A stretch of 35,628 nucleotides of DNA, from positions 1-35,628 of IMG/VR virus record IMGVR_UViG_3300046004_000234, one strand, 5' to 3'. This DNA is from a virus. The notes beneath the pieces are model-generated. The model did not search any database. It was not told the origin of the DNA and worked only from the letters and a program-made list of their open reading frames with translations. A program made the translations under genes and the position numbers. Below, one piece after another: positions 30,074-35,628 of this stretch (its first letter is position 1; every line of letters starts with the position of its first letter).

Positions 30074-30982
30074 TTAAGGTGTACCTGGGCAACCGAAGAT
30101 ACCGCGTGGATCGCTGTAGCCAAAGCTATAACGCTCACGTGCTTTGTAACGTACGTTACCTGTATCAAAATCACCTTCAAAACCAGTTTTGAACGCAACA
30201 CGTTCAAACATTTTCATGCCGTTAGGAGCATCAGTTTTGATGAACCAAGCGTCTGGGTCTGTTAGGTAATGGTTTACTGTGTAGCCTTGTGGAACCATAC
30301 CCATGTTTTTGATAGCATTGATATCGTTATCAGCAGTACCAACACGTAGAGTAGATTTCAAAATACGATCTGAGGTAAATTGTAGTTCTTTTGGAACAAT
30401 CAATTTTAAACCACGAACCGCGATTTTCAAACCACGCTCATCAGTGAATGCTGCGATGTCAATCAAAGCTTGCTCAAGTGAAGTTTCACTTAAGTCAGCT
30501 GGAGTTGTCAACTCGTTGCGTAGATCTGGACCAGACAATGTTGGATGGTCAGTTGCACACAAAGGTTTGCCGTCGCCGCCGATTGCTGTAGTAAACGCGT
30601 TGTTTAATACGGCTGCTGCTTTGATTTGTTTTGTTGTTGCCATTGAACGAGCTAATGCTTTAGTGTAACGAGCAGCAAGTGATGCGTACAAGTTATCTTC
30701 AACAGCTTCTTCAGTTAATGAATAAGCCAAAGCAATGGTTTCGTGTGTGTAGCGAGCTGTGTAAACTTCTTGAGCATTGTCGTATGAAACGCCAGCACCC
30801 TCAGTTTTAACAGGAGCTTCACCGAAGCCTGATAACATTACTTCTTCTTCAAACGCACGGTCAGAAGTTTCAGTGTCGTATATTTGCTCGTGCTCTTTTT
30901 CGTAACCCTTGTATTCCATGCCGAACAATGCGTTCAGACCTGGCTCAAGTTCTTTTACTAGTTGGGAACGTGAAATTGCCAT
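30074..30982 (-). CDS. Major capsid protein, Mu gpT-like HK97-fold type
   Basis: A 302-residue protein with AAGGAG upstream of ATG 30982. The N-terminus MAISRSQLVKELEPGLNALF is followed by EYKGYEKEHEQIYDTETSDR and AFEEEVMLSGFGEAPVKTEG, a signature I know from Mu gpT-type heads. Next are EVYTARYTHETIALAYSLTE (an E-loop-like strand and turn) and TTKQIKAAAVLNNAFTTAIG. The end contains FKTGFEGDFDTGNVRYKARE then RYSFGYSDPRGIFGCPGTP. Length and the closing RYKARERYSFGYSDPRGIFG signature are typical. It is expressed after the scaffold and probable decoration genes and before a strong terminator, as expected for the most abundant structural product. Confidence 0.93.
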   Translation of the reverse strand: MAISRSQLVKELEPGLNALFGMEYKGYEKEHEQIYDTETSDRAFEEEVMLSGFGEAPVKTEGAGVSYDNAQEVYTARYTHETIALAYSLTEEAVEDNLYASLAARYTKALARSMATTKQIKAAAVLNNAFTTAIGGDGKPLCATDHPTLSGPDLRNELTTPADLSETSLEQALIDIAAFTDERGLKIAVRGLKLIVPKELQFTSDRILKSTLRVGTADNDINAIKNMGMVPQGYTVNHYLTDPDAWFIKTDAPNGMKMFERVAFKTGFEGDFDTGNVRYKARERYSFGYSDPRGIFGCPGTP

Positions 30983-30984
30983 GA

Positions 30985-31566
30985 TTAAGCTCCTTGACCA
31001 GCAACGCCAGCGCTGCCGAATAGATGTTCATTGATTTTTACAACCGCAACGGCGTTAGTGCCGAATTCGTTGCCTGGAACGTTGTATAAACCAACGATTT
31101 TCACATTCAAAGCTGCTGTGTTGGCGATAGTTGAAGAATCTAACTCCATTGCAGATTGACCTGTGGTTGTGTTGCCTGTACCAGCGACTATGTCAGCATT
31201 CTTACCAATGTCAGCTTGTACAAGGTCTTCATCACATTGAATGATGAATAATTGTGCTGGATCATCGATAACATCAGCTTGGATAGTGCCTTGAGTGATG
31301 TTAACGCTACCTGGATAGTAGTTCTTCCATACAGGTTTGCCTGTGGTTGGATCAATGTAGTTACAACCGTTGAACACGCCTACTGCTGCAGTGTGTGTTG
31401 CTGGTGCAAATGCCACTAAATAACCATCATAAACTGTTACCAAGTCACCTTGGAAAATTGCGCCTGCTTGGTTGTCCGCGATTGTGAAACCGTACTGAGC
31501 TTGCGCACCAGTAGCTGAAAGGTTTCCTAATGCACGAAGACCAAAGGCTTTATCTATATTTGCCAT
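30985..31566 (-). CDS. Probable capsid decoration/stabilisation protein (193 aa)
   Basis: ATG 31566 has AAGGAA upstream, and 2 bases separate its stop from the capsid ATG. The protein begins MANIDKAFGLRALGNLSATG and has FTIADNQAGAIFQGDLVTVY, YLVAFAPATHTAAVGVFNGC, GTIQADVIDDPAQLFIIQCD and KIVGLYNVPGNEFGTNAVAV. The beta-rich composition with VKINEHLFG at the end is like phage head decoration proteins placed directly before the major capsid gene in Mu gpT-type and uncultured marine phages, from memory. It has no enzyme motif. Being tightly coupled to the capsid gene favours a capsid role in fixed ratio, e.g. outer decoration or inner lining. Confidence 0.8.
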   Translation of the reverse strand: MANIDKAFGLRALGNLSATGAQAQYGFTIADNQAGAIFQGDLVTVYDGYLVAFAPATHTAAVGVFNGCNYIDPTTGKPVWKNYYPGSVNITQGTIQADVIDDPAQLFIIQCDEDLVQADIGKNADIVAGTGNTTTGQSAMELDSSTIANTAALNVKIVGLYNVPGNEFGTNAVAVVKINEHLFGSAGVAGQGA

Positions 31567-31588
31567 TTTGTCATTTCCTTAAATTAAG

Positions 31589-32074
31589 TTATTCGGAGGA
31601 TTTAGGTCCGCCGAACGATACACGGGTCTGACGAGTTGGATTTTGAATTCTCATGGACGAATGCCCATTTGATTTACTTAAATCGTTATCGACAGCCAAT
31701 AGTTGGTCATGGGTGCGTGATTCGTAATACTCACGTCGCTCGTTTGCTGTTTCCTCTGGGATTCGTGCAAGCAATAAACCTCCCACGCTGATAACACCAG
31801 CATGTCGGCCATCGTCTACTGAAGGACTGCTAAAATCGGGGTACTCGTCGGCACGTACTAATTCATAACCTTCACGCATCTTGCCCATGACGTTAATACG
31901 GTCTTCTTGTCCACCAGATTCTGATCTAATCCAACGGTGCTTGTATCCTGGAGGCGCAGGAGGCGCATCCAATCGTGAAGGAGGGGCCCAAGATTTACGG
32001 CGCGCAGTTTTATCACGTGAATCTGTCTCACGTGCATTGCGGTTTAGTTTTGGTACAGCTTGTTCTTGATCCAT
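31589..32074 (-). CDS. Accessory protein of the head module (161 aa)
   Basis: ATG 32074 has AAGGAG upstream. The protein begins MDQEQAVPKLNRNARETDSR with a basic, disordered N-terminus (KTARRKSWAPPSRLDAPPAP, then PGYKHRWIRSESGG). The centre holds NVMGKMREGYELVRADEYPD and VISVGGLLLARIPEETANER with a helix containing YYESRTHDQLLAVDNDL. I recall a protein of this kind, with the PPGYKHRWIR and VGGLLLARIPEE elements, between scaffold and capsid genes in metagenomic phages; it has no known function. It may bind scaffold or capsid through the acidic and basic patches. No enzyme or membrane motif. Confidence 0.78.
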   Translation of the reverse strand: MDQEQAVPKLNRNARETDSRDKTARRKSWAPPSRLDAPPAPPGYKHRWIRSESGGQEDRINVMGKMREGYELVRADEYPDFSSPSVDDGRHAGVISVGGLLLARIPEETANERREYYESRTHDQLLAVDNDLSKSNGHSSMRIQNPTRQTRVSFGGPKSSE

Positions 32075-32078
32075 TTTA

Positions 32079-32981
32079 TTACTCCTTAACGTATTTGGCG
32101 TATTCTTCTAACGGAACACCCAATTTTTTAGCGATCGCAACTTGACTCGGTGATAACCGGACAGTGCGGCGTGCATTGTTTACTCCAGAAGATCTGGAAG
32201 CAGGCGCAACCGTTTGCACGGGTCGATTGGTCCTGGTTTTTACATTAAATTGCGTAGGAAAAGCCTCGCGCAATCTATTATTAAGCTCATCATAATACTC
32301 ATCTGAGTTTGGGTCAAATCTTTCTGCTAAAACTAATTGCTTATGAATGCCCTGAGCTGCATGTGTCATTGCCACGTTTTTGCCATACCATTCGTTTTCC
32401 TCGGCCCATGCTTCGGCTTTAGGATCGTATGAAGGACGCTGTTGTTGCACAGGTTGCTGCACTTGTTGTGGAGCTTGCTGGGCTTGTTCCTGGTCATACT
32501 GACGGCGTGACGCCACTTCAGAGAGACTGCGTTGTTCCATTTGAATTTCAGTCAAACGTTCTTGCGCTTCTATCTCCGTGTCGTAGTCACCTTCTTCACG
32601 TGCCTTACGGATAATCTGTTTTAGGGCAACAGCTTGTGTTTCAATACGACTCTTAGCTTCGCCTAGGCGAGCATTGTCAGAATTGTACGCTTGTTGCTCA
32701 TAGGCCTGTGCTTTTTGTTGTACGTTTTTAGCGTACTCTAGCGCAGCCTGTTCGCGACGTTCTGTTTCGCGTAGACGAGCAGTAAGCTTGTCAATGCGTT
32801 TCTTTACTTTGTCGCTGTATACATCTAATTCCTCGCCTTGCGCCTGTGTTGATTGTGTCTCAACAATAGGGGCCGCGTTGGATTCGTTTTCAATCAGTTC
32901 CGAACCACCGTCTTCATCAAGCTCGACAGTAGCCGGACTTTCGTCTTCCTCGCCTACTTTAAAGTCTAAATCTTCAGCCAT
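32079..32981 (-). CDS. Scaffolding protein
   Basis: ATG 32981 has AAGGAG 8 bases upstream. The N-terminus is very acidic (MAEDLDFKVGEEDESPATVE, then LDEDGGSELIENES). Residues about 52-165 form a long coiled coil with YSDKVKKRIDKLTARLRETE and later RKAREEGDYDTEIEAQERLT. A Gln/Pro linker (QAPQQVQQPVQQQRPSYDPK) follows, then a structured part with AEAWAEENEWYGKNVAMTHA and a basic C-terminal helix (TVRLSPSQVAIAKKLGVPLE, EYAKYVKE), the usual capsid-binding end. This layout is characteristic of scaffolding proteins and position before the capsid genes agrees. There is no visible protease domain, so release rather than cleavage may occur during maturation. Confidence 0.9.
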   Translation of the reverse strand: MAEDLDFKVGEEDESPATVELDEDGGSELIENESNAAPIVETQSTQAQGEELDVYSDKVKKRIDKLTARLRETERREQAALEYAKNVQQKAQAYEQQAYNSDNARLGEAKSRIETQAVALKQIIRKAREEGDYDTEIEAQERLTEIQMEQRSLSEVASRRQYDQEQAQQAPQQVQQPVQQQRPSYDPKAEAWAEENEWYGKNVAMTHAAQGIHKQLVLAERFDPNSDEYYDELNNRLREAFPTQFNVKTRTNRPVQTVAPASRSSGVNNARRTVRLSPSQVAIAKKLGVPLEEYAKYVKE

Positions 32982-32994
32982 AACTTTCTACTCC

Positions 32995-33465
32995 TTACAT
33001 ATGCAAGATGTCTTCAGGGGAATTTACAATACCCAAGATTTCATCATCGTTTAAAAATCGGATTTCACCACCATCGATAGAAATACGTGAACCTGCGTAC
33101 CTGCCAAAGATAATCCAGTCGCCTTCTTTGCACCATGCGCCGAATGGGAATTTGGATTCGTCCTTGTAGGCTAAATCACCCAAACTTATTACATAGCCGC
33201 AATTCGTAGCCAGCTGTGTACGTTTCTGAGTTTCTTCTGCTATCACAATACCGCTCTTCGTGCGTTCTGCGCCACGATAAGGCAATATTGCTACCCGCCA
33301 TCCTGTAGGTCGAGGAATACGGCTTATGGCCTCCTCTGGTATCAGTGTTGGGTCGAACTGGCCTTGTTCATCGTAAGCATCGTCAATAGATGACGGCTTA
33401 TTCTGCTCATTCTCAAGCCACTTCTTTTCTAGCGCTGTTAGGTTCTTTACTTCTTCTTCTGCCAT
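32995..33465 (-). CDS. GroES-like co-chaperonin (Cpn10)
   Basis: A 156-residue protein from ATG 33465 (GGAG 6 bases upstream; an ATG four codons earlier itself contains that GGAG). About 45 residues form a polar N-terminal extension, KKWLENEQNKPSSIDDAYDE. The Cpn10 fold begins at IPRPTGWRVAILPYRGAERT with SGIVIAEETQKRTQLATNCG, the expected mobile-loop tail and the IVI triplet matching the GroEL-binding tripeptide. It continues GYVISLGDLAYKDESKFPFG, KEGDWIIFGRYAGSRISI and GEIRFLNDDEILGIV, all typical. It lies upstream of the scaffold and capsid genes, the order seen with T4 gp31 in role: adjusting host GroEL for capsid folding. The Cpn10 call is strong. Confidence 0.92.
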   Translation of the reverse strand: MAEEEVKNLTALEKKWLENEQNKPSSIDDAYDEQGQFDPTLIPEEAISRIPRPTGWRVAILPYRGAERTKSGIVIAEETQKRTQLATNCGYVISLGDLAYKDESKFPFGAWCKEGDWIIFGRYAGSRISIDGGEIRFLNDDEILGIVNSPEDILHM

Positions 33466-33479
33466 AAGGGTCTCCACGG

Positions 33480-33674
33480 TTAAAAATCTATGTCATCAGG
33501 ATTAGAATTCAAGGAGTCCTTGATCATATCCTCTACGAGTTTTAAGCCTTCTAGACGCCCCATCATAAAGCGATAACGCTCCATGTTAGCAATGGTTCCG
33601 TTCAGCACAATGCCTTCGGAGTCCGACTGTAACTTTCTAACTTCCTTAAGAAGTCTTTCTGCATATTCAAGCAT
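33480..33674 (-). CDS. Small helical protein of the head module (64 aa)
   Basis: ATG 33674 has GGAAG upstream. The sequence is MLEYAERLLKEVRKLQSDSE, GIVLNGTIANMERYRFMMGR and LEGLKLVEDMIKDSLNSNPD, ending DDIDF. Two helices flank a short strand turn containing NGTIANMERYR, and the motif YRFMMGRLEGL resembles small phage proteins placed next to portal or terminase genes in many siphoviruses and podoviruses, from memory. The role is unknown. It is 58 bases downstream of the DUF6321-like gene, across a short hairpin, and 14 bases before the co-chaperonin start, so it is expressed with the head genes. Confidence 0.78.
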   Translation of the reverse strand: MLEYAERLLKEVRKLQSDSEGIVLNGTIANMERYRFMMGRLEGLKLVEDMIKDSLNSNPDDIDF

Positions 33675-33697
33675 GGTTCAATCTTCCATGTAAAAGG

Positions 33698-33721
33698 CAG
33701 ACGATCAAGAGCCCTCGTCTG
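33698..33721 (-). terminator. Weak intrinsic terminator or attenuator hairpin
   Basis: On the minus strand CAGACGA (33721-33715) pairs with TCGTCTG (33704-33698) across a 10-base loop, followed by CCTTTTACA. The 7-bp stem is good but the U tract is only four, so partial termination or RNA processing is more likely than full stop. It lies between the DUF6321-like and 64-residue genes. Confidence 0.5.
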
Positions 33722-33732
33722 TAGGCTTAAAA

Positions 33733-34005
33733 CTATTTACAATTCCAGCGTTTTAATGACGCTGCTTTCCTTGTTGGGCGGCCTTTCTCATCGACCATAG
33801 GGCCAGGCATGCCTGACATCCTTGCGCAGAAGGACTTACGTCGTGCTGCGTCTTTCTTTGTCTTAGGATTAGGAGCAGGCGCCTTTAAGTTAGAGCCTGT
33901 TGCCTTGTTGTAGACAGCTCGGCCTTTAGCAGTAAGTCCTGCGCCTTTAGACACAGGAAGCTTTTCACCACGGCCCACGGCTAACGAAACGGTTTTCTTT
34001 GCCAT
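33733..34005 (-). CDS. DUF6321-like basic protein (90 aa)
   Basis: The start ATG 34005 follows the previous stop by one base. The protein is basic, beginning MAKKTVSLAVGRGEKLPVSK and GAGLTAKGRAVYNKATGSNL, then KAPAPNPKTKKDAARRKSFC and ARMSGMPGPMVDEKGRPTRK, ending ASLKRWNCK. The elements GLTAKGRAVYNKATGSNLKA and RRKSFCARMSGM match the DUF6321 family from memory, which is common in phages of this kind, near portal genes. There are two Cys (in SFCARM and near the end, WNCK) that could bind metal with nearby residues. Nucleic-acid binding is plausible by charge, unproven. There is no recognisable enzyme motif. Confidence 0.85.
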   Translation of the reverse strand: MAKKTVSLAVGRGEKLPVSKGAGLTAKGRAVYNKATGSNLKAPAPNPKTKKDAARRKSFCARMSGMPGPMVDEKGRPTRKAASLKRWNCK

Positions 34006-34006
34006 G

Positions 34007-34249
34007 TTAGCAAATCTTTACCGGACGGTTGCCGTCTTTTTTCTTAACGTAAGTGACGCTGCTCGCCATGGCATCGCCACCTTTTTTCATCTTAACAGGC
34101 TTAACCTTGGCCGTCTTAGCTGATTGCTTAAACGCCTTTGCAGTAGGAGCGCCCTTAGTGCCAGGCTTCCTCATCGTCTCGCCAGAGCCTTCTGCTATGC
34201 GCTCACGCTTAGCATTAATATTTGCATACAAACCTTGTTTAGCTGCCAT
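34007..34249 (-). CDS. Small basic phage protein downstream of the portal gene (80 aa)
   Basis: ATG 34249 overlaps the portal stop by 11 bases with AAGGAG upstream. The sequence begins MAAKQGLYANINAKRERIAE and GSGETMRKPGTKGAPTAKAF, followed by a Lys-rich stretch KQSAKTAKVKPVKMKKGGDA and the end SSVTYVKKKDGNRPVKIC. The first half (AKQGLYANINAKRxRIAxGS, MRKPGxKGAPTAKAF) is a pattern I know from many metagenomic phages. It ends in Cys, and KMKKGG is also near the end of the 167-residue protein. High positive charge suggests nucleic-acid contact or a head-internal role. Function unknown. Confidence 0.82.
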   Translation of the reverse strand: MAAKQGLYANINAKRERIAEGSGETMRKPGTKGAPTAKAFKQSAKTAKVKPVKMKKGGDAMASSVTYVKKKDGNRPVKIC

Positions 34250-35628
34250 TGTTTTCTCCTTGAGCCTGCTGTTGTTGGCCTAACATCTGTTGTTCCATAA
34301 TGGCCAACCGCTCACGGGCAATAGCAGCACGTTCCTCTGCAATTGCATCCTGCGATGCAATACTGGCCTTGTCATCTTGCGCTTCTTGGTTCAATTTTTC
34401 TTGCTGGAGTGCCAAGCTCTTCTCTTTAGCCGCTGCATCCGCCGCGTCAGCCTTAGCACGTTGATCCAACTCTTGTTTCTTAAGCTCAACGACTGGGTCT
34501 GTAGGGGGTTGATTAGCACCAGAGATTTCATCTTGCATTGCTTTAACGTCAGCCATGGATTGCGCTACCTTCAACGCAATCATACCCTCTTTTTGGATAA
34601 TAGACACCATGCCGTCTGGGTCTGTTCCGTATGCCATGAACAATTCCGCTTCCACGTCCTCTTCTGCTTTGATTCGGATGTGTTGTAGGATGTGTTTCTG
34701 CAAGATAGCGGCAGACATAGGATTCGCTTGCAACATCGGTGACATACCCATGCGTAAGTGCGCTTCAATGTGTGCATCATGCTGTTGGCCAGCAAATGCT
34801 TTCAATTCCATCGTATCCAACACGTCAGCATTCTCTGTCGCGGGGTCCTTGGGCATTTGTGAGCTCTGTGGACGCAATATGCCGTCGATATCACGCACGT
34901 TCAGGGCTGTGTAGACCCGGTAGTATGCCTCGTACATGTTATGCATCTGTGGGGCCGCCTGCGCAAGCTGTAGCTGTGTTTGTGCAAGGGTTATACGCTG
35001 TGCTGTAGAGAATATGTTAGGGTCGGCAACAGGAAGTACTGCCACCATGTTGTCAAAGTCTGATTTTTTAATCTTACGACTAGCGCCAGGTACGTCATAT
35101 GGGTACTCTTTAGGTAAGTACTCACCAAAGCCCTGTGCAAGCAATTGGAATTCTAGTTTTTGAGCGTAATGCAAGCGTTTATGGATGGCAGACATCACCA
35201 TTGAGCCGCGCTCTAGCAATGCAATAGTCGTTCCGACCGCTGCGTTCTGATTGCCATCACCAACTTGCATGTCCGCGATGCTTGCAAGGCGTTTACCAGC
35301 GTCTACAGTGAAGCCTAATAACTGGAACAGTGTTTGGCTAGGCTCTTTATAAGGTAATGGCAGTAAGGATGACTGCAATTCAGCACCACCAGCGTCAATA
35401 TCACGCCATTCGCCTGGTTGGATAGGTGTATCCGTGTCCGCGATCCGTGCGCCTTTGGCCTTGAAGCCTGCTGGTAGGTTAGAGAACGTACCCGCGTCAA
35501 TTAATTGACGTAATGCAGACGTTGCAGTCTTCGATAAGCTGCCGATTAAGTGAACAAAGCCCAAGCCATACGCACCAAGGCCCTCGATCAACACATAATG
35601 CACAAAATAATTGCGACGACGTTTCAAT
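34239..35628 (-). CDS. Portal protein, C-terminal part (5' part cut by window edge)
   Basis: The frame is open to the right edge of the window, so the N-terminal part is missing; the visible 463 codons end at TAA 34241-34239. The first visible residues include YVLIEGLGAYGLGFVHLIGS, SALRQLIDAGTFSNLPAGFK and GEWRDIDAGGAELQSSLLPL, then GDGNQNAAVGTTIALLERGS. The C-terminal 130 residues are a Gln/Ala/Glu coiled coil (VVELKKQELDQRAKADAADA, SLALQQEKLNQEAQ, ERAAIARERLAIMEQQMLGQ). This is the pattern of a large podovirus portal of the P22 or SU10 type, with an Ala/Gln-rich end. The portal forms the dodecameric ring through which DNA is packaged. It is first in the visible late order, with the terminase presumably to the right. 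Confidence 0.9.
   Translation of the reverse strand, partial: LKRRRNYFVHYVLIEGLGAYGLGFVHLIGSLSKTATSALRQLIDAGTFSNLPAGFKAKGARIADTDTPIQPGEWRDIDAGGAELQSSLLPLPYKEPSQTLFQLLGFTVDAGKRLASIADMQVGDGNQNAAVGTTIALLERGSMVMSAIHKRLHYAQKLEFQLLAQGFGEYLPKEYPYDVPGASRKIKKSDFDNMVAVLPVADPNIFSTAQRITLAQTQLQLAQAAPQMHNMYEAYYRVYTALNVRDIDGILRPQSSQMPKDPATENADVLDTMELKAFAGQQHDAHIEAHLRMGMSPMLQANPMSAAILQKHILQHIRIKAEEDVEAELFMAYGTDPDGMVSIIQKEGMIALKVAQSMADVKAMQDEISGANQPPTDPVVELKKQELDQRAKADAADAAAKEKSLALQQEKLNQEAQDDKASIASQDAIAEERAAIARERLAIMEQQMLGQQQQAQGENNGS

Noticed and set aside
1-35628. tRNA genes, integrase and attachment sites
   Set aside because: I saw no cloverleaf with conserved T-arm bases and no recombinase motif; by-eye reading cannot fully exclude a tRNA.

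Overview
The window is one continuous stretch of an uncultivated tailed bacteriophage genome (Caudoviricetes). It looks podovirus-like, of the type recovered from marine and freshwater viral metagenomes. The evidence is the gene set and order (portal, small basic proteins, GroES-like co-chaperonin, scaffold, major capsid, connectors, fibres, lysis genes, tail hub-like protein, large ejection-type proteins), close packing (stop/start overlaps such as ATGA and TAATG), and AAGGAG-type ribosome binding sites before most genes. I see no rRNA, tRNA, integrase, insertion sequence, CRISPR array or clear host gene. Base composition looks mid-40s % G+C by eye. The host cannot be named from the sequence; the Shine-Dalgarno sites only say it is bacterial. 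Both ends are cut inside genes.

Layout. (1) 1-1515, minus strand: three non-structural proteins running left off the window. (2) 1516-1598: divergent control region with a 10-bp perfect palindrome. (3) 1599-3748, plus strand: a two-gene operon, SNF2-type helicase plus PD-(D/E)XK exonuclease, the only rightward genes here. (4) 3706-35628, minus strand: one long late cluster transcribed right to left. In transcription order it holds the portal C-terminus (35628-34239), two small basic proteins, a small helical protein, a GroES-like co-chaperonin, scaffold, an accessory protein, a probable capsid decoration protein, the major capsid protein, and a strong intrinsic terminator (30025-30052). After a structured leader come small virion proteins, two connector/adaptor proteins and their associates (29890-25329). 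Next is a block of six fibre-like proteins (25315-18566), a membrane/secretion/lysis block (18548-14976), a tail hub-like protein with two small partners (14974-12601), and four large low-complexity proteins likely ejected or internal (12513-3706). The last of these collides tail-to-tail with the exonuclease gene, sharing 43 bp.

How the parts fit. Portal, scaffold, capsid and GroES-like proteins build the head. The terminator after the capsid gene should bias mRNA towards head genes. Adaptors join head to tail, and the fibre array gives host recognition; three fibres carry self-cleaving chaperone-type C-termini (S74, Peptidase_G2-like, S74). Lysozyme, a holin-like membrane protein and a single-span coiled-coil protein form a lysis set, next to two Sec-exported proteins. 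One of these, a cysteine-rich four-repeat protein resembling thrombospondin type-1 modules, is the most unusual gene. Other striking features are a fibre made of thirteen 20-residue repeats ending in Trp repeats, and a short Gly-Gly motif recurring in several putative virion proteins.
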